Notes: a model not told the origin generated them from the letters alone. Counted from the stretch's first letter, positions 42,646-51,895 are shown. The stretch is 64,000 nucleotides of DNA from Streptomyces shenzhenensis (GCF_021462265.1 NZ_JAJONF010000014.1:62001-126000); one strand, 5' to 3'. Numbers and translations are program-made.

Positions 42646-45600
42646 ATGTCCGAAACCACCCCCGAAGTCCCGCTGTCCAGACGCGGTTTCGTCGCAGCCG
42701 CCGGTGTCGGCACCGCCCTCGCCACCGGCCTCACCGGACTCGGCCTGGCCGCAGCGCCGACCGCCTCCGCCGCGTCAGGACGGCCCGGTACGGCCCCGGC
42801 CCCCGCCGCCTTCACCACCCGCCGCTTCACCGATCCGCCCAAGGACAGCCGCCCCACCGTCTACTGGTACTGGAACGGACCCGTCACCCCCGACCTGGTC
42901 GACCGGCAACTGGCCGACCTGCGCGACAAGGGGATGTACGAGGTGGTCCTCTTCTCCTTCGACAACGACGCCATGCGGCCCGTCTTCTTCACCGAGGAAT
43001 GGTTCGGCATCGTCGAGCACGTGCTGCGCACGGCCGAGGCCACCGGTATGCGCGTGTGGCTGTTCAACGACGACCACTTCCCGAGCGGCCGAGCCGGCGA
43101 GTTCATCGTGAAAGGCGGCACGGTCGGCTCCCGGACCTATGAACCACGCCCCGACCTGCGGCTGAAGGCGCTGTGGCGGTCCTCCACGGTCGTCGAGGGC
43201 CCCGCCGTCACCGACCTGCGCCGCAGCACCGGCGTGGGGGTGGAGGCGGGACACCTGGTCGCCGACGCGGCCGTGCTGGACGGGGCGGCCGTGCTGCGCG
43301 GCGGCGAAGACTGGACCGACCTGACCGTCACCGCGAGCGCCAAGGCCGACCGCACCGCCGCAGGGCTCGTCGTCCGTGCCTCCGCCGACGGGCTCGACGG
43401 CTACGCCGTCTCCTTCGACCAGACCGGGGTGGTCACCGTGGAGCGGCTGACCCGCGGCACGGACCCCGTCGAACTGCTGCGCAGCACCCGCACCGACGGC
43501 TTCAACAAGACGAAGTACCACACACTCGTGGTGACCGTGAGCGGCGCGTCCCTGACCGTCACGCTCGACGGCCGTGCCAAGGGCACGGTCACGGACGGCG
43601 GCCGGCCGTCCGGCGGCGTCGGCGTGCGCGCGGTCGGCGCCGCGCGCGGCCTGTGGGACAGCCTCGCCGTCACCGCGCCCGACGGCACCACGCTGTACGC
43701 GACGGCGTTCGACGACGCGGCCGTCGCGGGCGACTTCCCCGCACGGGCGTCGCTCCCCGTCGAGGCCGCGGCCGCCGCCGCGCGCCCGGTGGGGGCCACG
43801 GACGCGGCCGAGGTCGTCGACCTGACCGACCGGCTCACGGCGGACGGCAACTGGCAGGTGCCCGCCGGCCGTTGGCAGATCGACCTGTTCGGCGGCATCC
43901 CGCTGGTCGACGACACCCAGGGATACAGCCGCAGTTACGTCGATCTCCTCGACGACGAACCCGTGCGGCTCTTCCTCGACATCGTCCCCGGCGAGTACCA
44001 CCGCCGCTTCCACCGCTGGTTCGGGACCGTGATCCCCGGCTTCTGGGACGACGAGCCGTTCTTCGCCTCCGCCGAGGCCCACTTCAAGCGGTTGCCGTGG
44101 TCACCGACGCTGGACCGGGCACTGCGTGACGCCGGGGTCGCGCCCGGCGTCGCCTACGCCGCCGCCTTCGACGACCTCGGCCGGGGCGGCCGGGTCGCGC
44201 GCGGCCTCTTCTGGCAGGCCGTCTCCAACCGCTTCGCCCGCTACTTCCGCGCCCAGGGCGAGTGGTGCGAGCAGCGCGGTGTCGCCCTCATCACCAATCC
44301 GCTGTACGACGAGACCGCCCCCGCCAAGCGCATCCCCAGCACCGGCGACCTGCACAAGGCCAACCAGTGGGCACAGGTGCCCGGCGGTGACATCATCACC
44401 GCCGAGTACGTGGCCGGCCAGCAGACCATGCTGCCGCGCAACCCGGTCTCGGTCGCCCACCAGATGGGCCGGGAACGGACCCTGATGGAGATGTTCGGGA
44501 ACATGGGCTGGCAGGTCACCCCCGGCTTCGTGCACGCCACCATCGGCGCCCAGGCCGCCCGTGGCGTCAACCTGACGGTCCTGCACGCCCTGTGGACCGA
44601 CGAGACCGTGGTCTACTTCCCGCCGCCCTTCGGTCCCCGCGCCCCCTGGTGGTGGTCGATGCGCCCACTCGCCGAGTGGATCGGCCGGGTCATGGAGGCC
44701 TGCCGCGGCACCTCCGCCGCGCGCACCGCGCTGCTCCAGCCGCAGCGGGCCGCCGAGCAGTGGACCGGCACGGACAAGCAGGGCACGGTCGACGGCGCGC
44801 TGAGCGACGCCGCCTACGCCCTGGAGCGCGCCCAGGTCGACTTCGACCTCCTCCACGAGGGCGCCCTCACCGGCGACCCCGAGCTGCTGGCCCACGCCCG
44901 GGTGCGCGCCGGACGGCTCGCCGTCGGCGAGGCCCGCTACGACCTCGTCGTCCTGCCCGAGACGCCGACCCTGGACACCGCGACCGTCCGCGCCCTGAAC
45001 GCGTTCGCCAGGGCGGGCGGCACCGTGGTGGCCGTCGGCACCCTGCCCACCGACGAGGCCGACACCGACGACCGCTCCCTCACCCGCGCCCTGAACGACC
45101 TGTTCCCCGACACCGCTCCCGGCCGCCGCACCCTCGGCGGGGGCCGTGCCGTACGCGTCGCCGACGCCGGGGATCTGGGCGCCGCCGCGCAGGACGCCGG
45201 AGCGGCGGCGGCCGTCCTCGAACCCGCCCAGGACTCGATCCGCGCCCTGCGCGTCACCCGGGGCGACGACACCGCCTTCCTCTTCAACAACGAGAGCGGT
45301 ACGGCGGTAGCGACCACCGCGGTCCTGCCCGCCGACGGCGTCCCGGAGCTCTGGGACCCGGCGACCGGCCGGACCGGTCCCGCCCCGCTCTACCGGACCG
45401 GCCCCCGGGGCCTGCTGGTGCCGCTGGCCTTCGCACCGTACGAGACCCGGATCGTCGTCGTACGGGCCCGCGGGGAGGTCCCGCCGCACCTCACGGACTC
45501 GCCGGTCGACGTGCTGGCCGTCGAGCGGCACGGCCGTTCGCTGCGTGCCACGGTCGAGCTGGGGGAGCCCGGCAGCCACCCGCTCGGCGGGACCGACGCG

Positions 45601-46062
45601 GGCCGTACCTACCGGGGCACGGTCCACGCCGACGACCCGCTCACCCCGGTCCCGGTGACCGGCGACTGGACGCTCGCCCTGGAACGCGACGGCGACACCC
45701 CCGTCACCGGACCGCTCGGCAGCTGGACGGCCCACGCTCCGCTCTTCTCCGGCAGCGGCACCTACACCACGGATCTCGCCGTGGACGCGGCCACCCTCGA
45801 CGGGCGGCGCGTCCTGCTGGACCTCGGGGACGTCCGGGACGTGGCCGCGGTGACCGTCAACGGCACCGCCCTCGGCCCACTGCTGTGGGCACCCTTCGTC
45901 ACCGACGTCACCGGCCTGCTCGTCCCCGGCCGCAACCAGGTCTCCGTACGGGTCGCCAACACCCTCTCCAACGAACGCAACAAGCCGCTGCCCTCGGGTC
46001 TGCTCGGCCCGGTCACCCTGCGCTTCAAGCGCCGGGTGACGGTCGACCTCGACCGCGTCTGA
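42646..46062 (+). CDS. Tat-exported GH106-like glycosidase (alpha-L-rhamnosidase type)
   Basis: 1138 residues. A twin-arginine signal (SRRGFVAAAGVGTALATGL; cleavage near 45) shows export. The catalytic TIM-barrel start FTTRRFTDPPKDSRPTVYWYWNGPVTPDLVDRQLADL and later FGTVIPGFWDDEPFFA and EMFGNMGWQVTPGFVHA are typical of the GH106/GH2-like rhamnosidase group. Residues about 195-350 are an inserted beta-sandwich (VLRGGEDWTDLTVTASAKAD, DGFNKTKYHTLVVTVSG). About 980-1130 form a galactose-binding-like domain (VAAVTVNGTALGPLLWAPFVTDVTGLLVPGRNQ). Probably removes rhamnose from pectin rhamnogalacturonan or plant glycosides. ATG 42646 with AGGAG. Under LacI-type operators shared with the gene at 51764. 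Confidence 0.85.
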   Translation: MSETTPEVPLSRRGFVAAAGVGTALATGLTGLGLAAAPTASAASGRPGTAPAPAAFTTRRFTDPPKDSRPTVYWYWNGPVTPDLVDRQLADLRDKGMYEVVLFSFDNDAMRPVFFTEEWFGIVEHVLRTAEATGMRVWLFNDDHFPSGRAGEFIVKGGTVGSRTYEPRPDLRLKALWRSSTVVEGPAVTDLRRSTGVGVEAGHLVADAAVLDGAAVLRGGEDWTDLTVTASAKADRTAAGLVVRASADGLDGYAVSFDQTGVVTVERLTRGTDPVELLRSTRTDGFNKTKYHTLVVTVSGASLTVTLDGRAKGTVTDGGRPSGGVGVRAVGAARGLWDSLAVTAPDGTTLYATAFDDAAVAGDFPARASLPVEAAAAAARPVGATDAAEVVDLTDRLTADGNWQVPAGRWQIDLFGGIPLVDDTQGYSRSYVDLLDDEPVRLFLDIVPGEYHRRFHRWFGTVIPGFWDDEPFFASAEAHFKRLPWSPTLDRALRDAGVAPGVAYAAAFDDLGRGGRVARGLFWQAVSNRFARYFRAQGEWCEQRGVALITNPLYDETAPAKRIPSTGDLHKANQWAQVPGGDIITAEYVAGQQTMLPRNPVSVAHQMGRERTLMEMFGNMGWQVTPGFVHATIGAQAARGVNLTVLHALWTDETVVYFPPPFGPRAPWWWSMRPLAEWIGRVMEACRGTSAARTALLQPQRAAEQWTGTDKQGTVDGALSDAAYALERAQVDFDLLHEGALTGDPELLAHARVRAGRLAVGEARYDLVVLPETPTLDTATVRALNAFARAGGTVVAVGTLPTDEADTDDRSLTRALNDLFPDTAPGRRTLGGGRAVRVADAGDLGAAAQDAGAAAAVLEPAQDSIRALRVTRGDDTAFLFNNESGTAVATTAVLPADGVPELWDPATGRTGPAPLYRTGPRGLLVPLAFAPYETRIVVVRARGEVPPHLTDSPVDVLAVERHGRSLRATVELGEPGSHPLGGTDAGRTYRGTVHADDPLTPVPVTGDWTLALERDGDTPVTGPLGSWTAHAPLFSGSGTYTTDLAVDAATLDGRRVLLDLGDVRDVAAVTVNGTALGPLLWAPFVTDVTGLLVPGRNQVSVRVANTLSNERNKPLPSGLLGPVTLRFKRRVTVDLDRV

Positions 46063-46377
46063 CGTTCCGCCCAGTCCGCTCCGCCAGCCCCGTCACCGCC
46101 ACCGAGGCCGGGTACCGGGCCGGTTCCGGAGCCTGGACCTTCCGCTCGTCCCTGCCGCCCGGCGGCCCGTCCTGAGGACACGGCCGCCGCACCGTCCCGG
46201 CCGGCCCCGTACGGTGCGAACGGCCGCAACGCCTCCGCGTGTCATCCGCAGCCGCCCGGGGTTTCAGCTCCCCGACGCTGCCCGAAAGGATGAAGGTCCC
46301 GGTCGGACGGCGTGTCGCGCCCCGGGCACCCGGCACTCTTCACCTCGCCGGGGCAGGTGCGGGAGCAGGGGGCTGAC
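46063..46377. other. Gene-free stretch of 315 bases
   Basis: Between the glycosidase stop and the channel-like gene. No coding-like frame apart from the unconserved upstream extension of the next gene. GC-rich inverted repeats are present but none is long enough to call. Confidence 0.4.
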
Positions 46378-48378
46378 ATGGGACGAGCGCAGGAGCGGAC
46401 TCCGTTACGGCACCGCGCGCGCTATCTGTTCGACAGGACACTCGCCCGCAGCACGGGGACACTGCTGGGCTGGCTGGCCCTGTGCTGTCTGGCGGTCGTC
46501 GTACCCGTCAGCACCCTGCTGGTGTGGACGGACCCCGACGCGCCGCACAGCCTCGCCGGCCGGCTCACCCAGGTGTGGCGCACCAGCGCGGAGACCCTCC
46601 GGCTCGGCGCGGTCGCGGGAACCCCGGCACGGATGCTCCTGTCCGTCCTGCTCGGCCTCATCGCCCTGCTGTGCGTGTCGACGGTCGTCGGCGTCGTCAC
46701 CACCGGCCTCGGCGACCGGCTCACCGAACTGCGGCGCGGCCGTTCGCAGGTGCTGGAGCGCGATCACGACGTGGTGCTCGGCTGGACCGACCAGATCTTC
46801 ACGGTGGTCTCGGAACTGATCGCCGGGCGGTCCCGCGGGGCACGGCACGTCATCACCGTGCTCGCCGACCGGGACCCCGCGCAGATGGACAGCGCGCTCA
46901 CCGCCGCCCTGGGCGTCACCGACGGCGTCCGGCTGGTCTGCCGCACCGGCGCGCCCACCGACCCGGACGCGCTGGCCCTGGTCACGCCCGGGGCGGCCAG
47001 GGCGGTGGTGGTGCTGCCCGCGGACGACCTGGACGGCGATCTCACGGTCGTACGGACCCTGTTGGCGCTGCGGACCCTGCTCGGGGCCGACGACGCACGG
47101 CCCGCTCCGCGGGTGGTCGCCGCCGTGCACGACGGACGCTACGTACCCGCCGCGCGGCTGGCCGCCGGACCGCGTGGCACCGTCCTGGAGACCGACCGGA
47201 CCGCGGCCCGGCTGCTCGTCCAGGCGGCACGGCGCCCGGGGATACCGAGGGCCCTGCGCGACCTGCTGGACTTCTCCGGTGCCGAGTTCCATGTGACCGA
47301 GGTTCCGGACGCGGTGGGACTGTCCTTCGAGGAGGTGGCCCTGCGCCTGGAGACGTCCTGCGCCGTGGGACTGCTGCGCCCGGACGGCCGCCCGCTGCTC
47401 ACCCCCGCGCCGCACACCGTGCTCGGGCCGGGGGACCGGCTGGTCACCGTCGCCCACGACGACCGCCGCGCCCCCCTCACGGAGCGCTGGGCCAGGATCG
47501 ACACCTCGGCACTCGCACCGCCCGCGCCCCTGCCGGACCAGCCCACCCGCCTGCTGTTGCTGGGATGGAACCGCAGGGCGCCGATGATCGTGGACGCCCT
47601 GCGCGCGTCCGCACGGCCGGGTTCGGTCCTCGACGTGGTCACCGCCTCCCCGGAGCCCGCACACCTCGGCGACCCGTCCTCCCCGGACGGCTCCGCGGCG
47701 CTCACCCTGACCCACCGCACCCGCGACCTGTCCGCCCCCGAGGCCCTGGACGGCCTCGATCTCGCCGCCTACGACAGTGTCGTCGCCCTGGGCCCGGATT
47801 GGGAGAGCGGATCCGAACGGGCTGACGAGCGCACCCTGCTGGCGCTGCTGACCCTGCGGTCGTGGGAGGAACGGACCGGCCGCACCCTGCCCGTGGTGGC
47901 CGAACTGCGCGACCACCGAAGCCGTACGGTCGCCCCGCTCGGCCCGGCCTCCGACGTCGTGGTCCGCGGCCAGCTCACCGCCCTGCTCATGGCCCAGATT
48001 GTGCAGAACCCCGAACTGGCCGACGTGTTCGAGGAGATCTTCGCCACCCGGGGCGGAGCACTCGCCCTGCACCCCGCCGCCCACTACGTGAGGCCCGGCC
48101 ACGAGGCCGCGTTCGCCACGGTCGTCGCGGCGGCGCTGGAACGCGACGAGTGCGCGATCGGCTACCTCGCGCCCGACCCGCACGCCACCCGGCCGTACGA
48201 CGGCGTCCTGCTCTGCCCTCGCAAGTCCGAACGGCGCGTGTGGAGCGGCGCGGACCAGGTCCTGGTGCTGACGACGGGTCAGCGCGCCGGCCCCGGCACC
48301 GACGCCGGCGCTTCCCGTGCCCTGCCCGCCCAGCGACCGGAACGGGGAAGCCCGACACGGCGCGGCGGCCCGGCATGA
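46378..48378 (+). CDS. CASTOR/POLLUX-related ion-channel-like protein
   Basis: 666 residues. Two transmembrane helices (GTLLGWLALCCLAVVVPVSTLLVW near 28-50; RMLLSVLLGLIALLCVSTVVGVVTTGL near 85-111) are followed by LTELRRGRSQVLERDHDVVLGWTDQIFTVVSEL. Two RCK-like regulatory modules come next, the second starting TRLLLLGWNRRAPMIVDALRA near 400. This is the layout of bacterial CASTOR/POLLUX-like channels, related to calcium-gated nuclear channels of plants. A K+-channel selectivity signature (TVGYG) is not evident between the helices, so ion selectivity is unknown. ATG 46378 with a GGGGG leader. Same strand as the upstream glycosidase but probably separate. Confidence 0.88.
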   Translation: MGRAQERTPLRHRARYLFDRTLARSTGTLLGWLALCCLAVVVPVSTLLVWTDPDAPHSLAGRLTQVWRTSAETLRLGAVAGTPARMLLSVLLGLIALLCVSTVVGVVTTGLGDRLTELRRGRSQVLERDHDVVLGWTDQIFTVVSELIAGRSRGARHVITVLADRDPAQMDSALTAALGVTDGVRLVCRTGAPTDPDALALVTPGAARAVVVLPADDLDGDLTVVRTLLALRTLLGADDARPAPRVVAAVHDGRYVPAARLAAGPRGTVLETDRTAARLLVQAARRPGIPRALRDLLDFSGAEFHVTEVPDAVGLSFEEVALRLETSCAVGLLRPDGRPLLTPAPHTVLGPGDRLVTVAHDDRRAPLTERWARIDTSALAPPAPLPDQPTRLLLLGWNRRAPMIVDALRASARPGSVLDVVTASPEPAHLGDPSSPDGSAALTLTHRTRDLSAPEALDGLDLAAYDSVVALGPDWESGSERADERTLLALLTLRSWEERTGRTLPVVAELRDHRSRTVAPLGPASDVVVRGQLTALLMAQIVQNPELADVFEEIFATRGGALALHPAAHYVRPGHEAAFATVVAAALERDECAIGYLAPDPHATRPYDGVLLCPRKSERRVWSGADQVLVLTTGQRAGPGTDAGASRALPAQRPERGSPTRRGGPA

Positions 48379-48394
48379 AGTGATGAGCGGATGC

Positions 48395-48517
48395 GCTATC
48401 CTTGATCAAGAGCTGGTCGCCGTGAAGTCCCGGTGGCCGGTGTCGCGTTGGTGGTCCAAGGAAAGACGCCCCGCTTCCTGCGGGGAGATGCAGGTGCAAG
48501 GCCTGCCCGGCGCTCGA
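48395..48517 (+). ncRNA. Candidate structured RNA (unidentified)
   Basis: This non-coding stretch after the channel gene folds readily: CCCCGC-TTCCT-GCGGGG (48469-48485), GCAGG-TGCAAGG-CCTGC (48490-48506), and a possible closing helix GAGC/GCTC between about 48410 and 48516. A TATCCT box (48397-48402) could be a -10. It is followed at once by a 13-bp terminator hairpin. Conserved-looking single-stranded pieces such as GTCCAAGGAAAGACG suggest a riboswitch-like or small regulatory RNA. There is no plus-strand gene downstream to control, so a trans-acting sRNA or a 3'-UTR-derived RNA is more likely. I do not recognise its class. Confidence 0.4.
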
Positions 48518-48520
48518 CGA

Positions 48521-48550
48521 AAGGGCCCGTCCGGTTGCGGACGGGCCCTT
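48521..48550. terminator. Strong hairpin 1 (13-bp stem)
   Basis: AAGGGCCCGTCCG (48521-48533), loop GTTG, CGGACGGGCCCTT (48538-48550). Ends with TT and follows the channel gene and the candidate RNA; a good intrinsic terminator. Confidence 0.8.
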
Positions 48551-48558
48551 CGCGTTGT

Positions 48559-48599
48559 CCGCGGGGGAGCCGGCCATGTCGCGGCCGGCTCCCCCGCGG
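48559..48599. terminator. Strong hairpin 2 (17-bp stem)
   Basis: CCGCGGGGGAGCCGGCC (48559-48575), loop ATGTCGC, GGCCGGCTCCCCCGCGG (48583-48599): 17 perfect pairs between convergent genes. Likely a bidirectional terminator. Confidence 0.75.
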
Positions 48600-48605
48600 G
48601 GTTCG

Positions 48606-48630
48606 GAGCGCTGCCGGTCAGGCAGCGCTC
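48606..48630. terminator. Hairpin 3 (10-bp stem)
   Basis: GAGCGCTGCC (48606-48615), loop GGTCA, GGCAGCGCTC (48621-48630). Third perfect hairpin in 110 bases. It may serve the minus-strand glycosidase gene that ends at 48744. Confidence 0.65.
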
Positions 48631-48743
48631 TCGTCAGGGCGGGCGAAGCGGAGGGTACCGAGTGGCGCGAAGCGGGGATCGCGGGGACGCCGACCGGTCT
48701 CCTCGTCCCCCTGCGGCACCCCGTCCCGGTACGCCGGAGTGGT

Positions 48744-51700
48744 TCAGACGACCGTCCGCTGGCCGTAGGGGACGAGCCGGACCGGGCCGACGAGCCCGTA
48801 CGCCTGGCGCGTCGCCGTCCCGAACACGGCGGGGTTGCTGACCCGCAGCCGGTTGAACAGCGGGGTGGCGACCTCCACCTCGACCGTGTTGGAGCCGGGC
48901 CGGAGAAGACCGCCCAGGTCCACCACGGGGTTGAGGCGGTCGACGGGATCGAGCCGGGTGCCGTTGACGCTGACCCGGCAGGTGTCGCTGACGCTGCCGA
49001 GCCGCAGCACGGCGCCCGTCGAGGAGGTCCAGGTCTCCGGCAGCGTCACGGTCGTGCGGTAGCGGCCGACACCGCCGACGTCGGCCAGTTCCGGGATCTG
49101 GGACCAGGGCAGCAGCGCGTCGAGGGTGAGGGTGTGCCCGACGATCTCGGTGCTGGTGGCGTCGGCGCCGGGCCGCCAGTCGTCGACGGTGAGGGTCCAC
49201 TGGTCGAGCGTGAGCGGCACGGGCACCTCGGGGATCTGCGTGGTGACCGTGCGGCCGTCGGACAGGGTGGTGGTGTAGGTGCCGCCTGCCGCCGCGCGCA
49301 GGGCCGGCGAACCGTCCGCGAACAGCACGCTGTCCGCGTCGGTGGCCACCACGTGCGGACGGGCCCCGGTGCGGTCCCCGAAAGCCGCGGGCCGCGCCAG
49401 CGCGACGACGAGCGTCTCGCCGGGCTGGAGCGCCACCCGGAACGTGAACGCGTCCCCGTCCTGGGTGTACTCGGCGAGCCGGGTGACCCGGCCCGTCCAG
49501 GGATCCAGCAGGTAGGGGACCGTCCCGGACCCCGCGCGCCGGGTGCTGTGCACCGTGACGGCGTGGTCGATGGTGGCGACCGCCGGCTTGACGGTCTCGG
49601 CGTGCTTGCCGTTGCAGAAGTAGTAGAAGTCGGCGTCGTCGGTCGCGCGGTGCGCGTTGAGGAGGGTGGAGGAGGCGGCGTAGGACACGTCGGGGGTCAC
49701 CCCGAGGTCCGCGAAGGCCGCGCCGACCAGGGTTTTGTCCGTGACCCGCCGGACGTTCGGCAGGGCCAGCAACTGGGTTGTGAGAGCACGGAGTTCGTCG
49801 GTCTCGCCGTCGTCCGGGAGGCCCGGGGTGAGGGCCTGGTCGAAGGCGCCGAACAGTACGGTGGGCAGCCCGGCTCGGGCGAACGTGAGCAGCCTGCGGG
49901 CGTCGGCGACGGCCAGTGTCGGGCTGGAGCCGTAGAAGAAGTCGCCTTCGAGGAACAGCGCCTTGTAGGCGGGGCCGTCCGGTGCGAGCCGCTTGCCGGA
50001 CACCGTGGCCGAGGGCAGGTCGAGCAGCGGCCCGCTGAGGAACTGGTGGGTCCAGCCGAGCGGGACGCCGGTCGAGGTGAGCCAGGACGCGCCGATGCCG
50101 GTCGCGCTGTAGCCGGTCTGCCGGAAGACGGCGATGTCGGCGCGGACGGTGCCGGACTGGAGCACCTGGTGCACGCGGCCGAGGTAGCCGGCGATGTCCG
50201 GGACATGCTGCCAGGTGGGCTGGCGCGGGCCCCACGACTCGCCGTACCCCACCGCGCCGTTGTAGGGGCTGAACGCGGCGAACCCGGGCCAGGCGACGCC
50301 CGGTGCGGTGGCGTAGGAGAAACCGTGGATCACGGTCTGGTTGACACCCGCCGCGTACGCGCCGCCCATGGTGCGCAGGAACCTGTCCCAGGTGGTGTTG
50401 TAGGCACCGCCCGAGTACGCGCCCGCCTCACAGGACAGGATGCGGTGGCCGGCCATGTCACGGCCGCCGGCGAGGCAGCGGTAGTCGTCGAGGTTCTTGA
50501 AGCCGAGCGACTCGCCCTCGGGGATGTCGAGGACGGCCGCCGAGGCGATGGCGTCGGTCTGGAGCCCGTACGGCTGCGAGCGCAGCTTCATGCCGTGGCC
50601 GTGCGCCCACTCCCGCAGCGCGCCGAGATGGTTTTCGTTGAACAGGTGGGACACGGTCTCCCAGAAGTCGTGCCGGATCTCCTGGGTGAGCCGGGCCTCG
50701 AAGGCGAAGATCTGGTTGCCGTTGTCGAGGACGACGGCCGGCAGGTACGGCAGCAGGTCGCGCCCGGTGTGCCGGCGGAACGCGTCGGGCAGCGCGGGCG
50801 TCCACTGCAGGCCCTTGGTCTCCAGCTCGACGGAGTCCTCGAAGAAGGCGCCGCCCGCCGATCCGAGCAGTCTGAGCAGGGTGGGATCGAGGATCTCGCG
50901 GTCCCAGAAGCGGGTGACGGCCCCGGTACCGGCCGCGCTGAAGTGGTCGACGACGTACGCGGCGGGGGAGGAGTGCGGGCCCGCCTCGGGCTGCTGACCC
51001 GAACCCCGCTGCCAGTAGGCCAGGATGACCCAGGTGGCCGAGTCCGGCGGCGTCCAGGTCAGTCTGGAGCCGGACACCAGGGCGGTCAGGTCGGTGACGC
51101 TGGCGGCGTCCAGACCGGTCGCCTTGCCGCTGGAGTAGGCGGTGTTGACCCGGACGGCCTGGACCGCGAGCAACTGCTGCACGGTCACTCCGGAGGCGGC
51201 CGGGTAGACCGAGGCCGGCACCGGGCCGTCGTACCCGGCACCGCCCGTCAGCGTCACCTTGCCGTAGACGAGTTCCTTGGCCGCCGCGGCGTCGTCGGGG
51301 GTGACGCCCGGTACGGCGACGGGCCAGCTCGGGCCGAGGGTGAGGTCGACGGTCAGTCCGCGCCGGGCCGCCTGGCGCAGCGCTGCCTTCACGCCGTCGC
51401 GCCAGGCGGCGCTGCCCCAGCCGTGGCGGGCGGTGTCCAGGACGGAGGTGTCGGTGATGCTGTGGTGCACGGCCGCGATCTCGGCCCCGCCGAATCCCGC
51501 GTCCGCCATCTGGTCGATCTCCCGCGCGATCTCGGCCGGGTCGACCAGCCCGTCCGGCCACCACCAGCGGAACTTCGGCCGGACGGCCTTGGCCGGCTGG
51601 GCGAACCAGTCGGCGGCGGGCGCGGCCCCGGCGGCCTCGGCACCGCCGGGTGCGGCGAAGGCACCCGCCGCCGGTCCGAAGGCGGCGAGGGCGGCGGCCG

Positions 51701-51764
51701 ACAGACCGGCCGCGAGCACCGATCGGCGGGTGGCCCCACCGCGCTGTGAGGAGGATTCGGGCAT
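48744..51764 (-). CDS. Exported GH106-like glycosidase (second copy)
   Basis: 1006 residues with a twin-arginine-like signal (TRRSVLAAGLSAAALAAFGPAAGA). Catalytic region: KFRWWWPDGLVDPAEIAREIDQMADAGFGGAEIAAVHH, AAFFEDSVELETKGLQWTP-like GGAFFEDSVELE, LRSQPYGLQTDAIASAAVLDIPEGES, and ILSCEAGAYSGGAYNTTWDRFLRTMGGAYAAGVNQTVIHGFSY. This is the family profile of GH106 alpha-L-rhamnosidase-like proteins. The C-terminus holds a galactose-binding-like domain (CRVSVNGTRLDPVDRLNPVVDLGGLLRPGSNTVEVEV). It lacks the inserted sandwich of the gene at 42646, so the two are distinct enzymes. ATG 51764 follows GGGGTTGAACC. LacI-type sites lie just upstream. Confidence 0.88.
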   Translation of the reverse strand: MPESSSQRGGATRRSVLAAGLSAAALAAFGPAAGAFAAPGGAEAAGAAPAADWFAQPAKAVRPKFRWWWPDGLVDPAEIAREIDQMADAGFGGAEIAAVHHSITDTSVLDTARHGWGSAAWRDGVKAALRQAARRGLTVDLTLGPSWPVAVPGVTPDDAAAAKELVYGKVTLTGGAGYDGPVPASVYPAASGVTVQQLLAVQAVRVNTAYSSGKATGLDAASVTDLTALVSGSRLTWTPPDSATWVILAYWQRGSGQQPEAGPHSSPAAYVVDHFSAAGTGAVTRFWDREILDPTLLRLLGSAGGAFFEDSVELETKGLQWTPALPDAFRRHTGRDLLPYLPAVVLDNGNQIFAFEARLTQEIRHDFWETVSHLFNENHLGALREWAHGHGMKLRSQPYGLQTDAIASAAVLDIPEGESLGFKNLDDYRCLAGGRDMAGHRILSCEAGAYSGGAYNTTWDRFLRTMGGAYAAGVNQTVIHGFSYATAPGVAWPGFAAFSPYNGAVGYGESWGPRQPTWQHVPDIAGYLGRVHQVLQSGTVRADIAVFRQTGYSATGIGASWLTSTGVPLGWTHQFLSGPLLDLPSATVSGKRLAPDGPAYKALFLEGDFFYGSSPTLAVADARRLLTFARAGLPTVLFGAFDQALTPGLPDDGETDELRALTTQLLALPNVRRVTDKTLVGAAFADLGVTPDVSYAASSTLLNAHRATDDADFYYFCNGKHAETVKPAVATIDHAVTVHSTRRAGSGTVPYLLDPWTGRVTRLAEYTQDGDAFTFRVALQPGETLVVALARPAAFGDRTGARPHVVATDADSVLFADGSPALRAAAGGTYTTTLSDGRTVTTQIPEVPVPLTLDQWTLTVDDWRPGADATSTEIVGHTLTLDALLPWSQIPELADVGGVGRYRTTVTLPETWTSSTGAVLRLGSVSDTCRVSVNGTRLDPVDRLNPVVDLGGLLRPGSNTVEVEVATPLFNRLRVSNPAVFGTATRQAYGLVGPVRLVPYGQRTVV

Positions 51765-51811
51765 GGTTCAACCCCATGTGGTTCCAAGGGCGGTTAGGGA
51801 CCCATCCTGGG

Positions 51812-51895
51812 TTGAATCGTTTCAATCCAGGTAGGCCCGGGAACCGTAATCTGGGGCTCGAATCGAGGTCAAGAGGTACGACAACGATTCAACAG
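51812..51895 (-). promoter_or_regulatory. Promoter with two LacI-type operators
   Basis: Read leftward: ACAACGATTCAAC (near 51881-51893) precedes TTGACC (51872-51867); a 17-base spacer and TTACGG (51849-51844) follow; then TTGAATCGTTTCAA (51812-51825) lies just after the expected start of transcription. The operator matches that of the glycosidase at 42646. The rest of 51896-52141 shows no gene. Confidence 0.6.

Noticed and set aside
48395..48517. Cobalamin, SAM-IV, c-di-AMP riboswitch or RNase P fragment
   Set aside because: The signature sequences of these classes that I know are not present, and no gene lies downstream in sense orientation.
48395..48560. IS200/IS605 right end or TnpB guide RNA
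   Set aside because: No tnpB or tnpA sequence is found nearby on either strand.
48555..51749. 1064-codon plus-strand open frame
   Set aside because: Antisense of the minus-strand GH106-like gene; low-complexity Val/Gly/Arg composition and it begins inside a hairpin.
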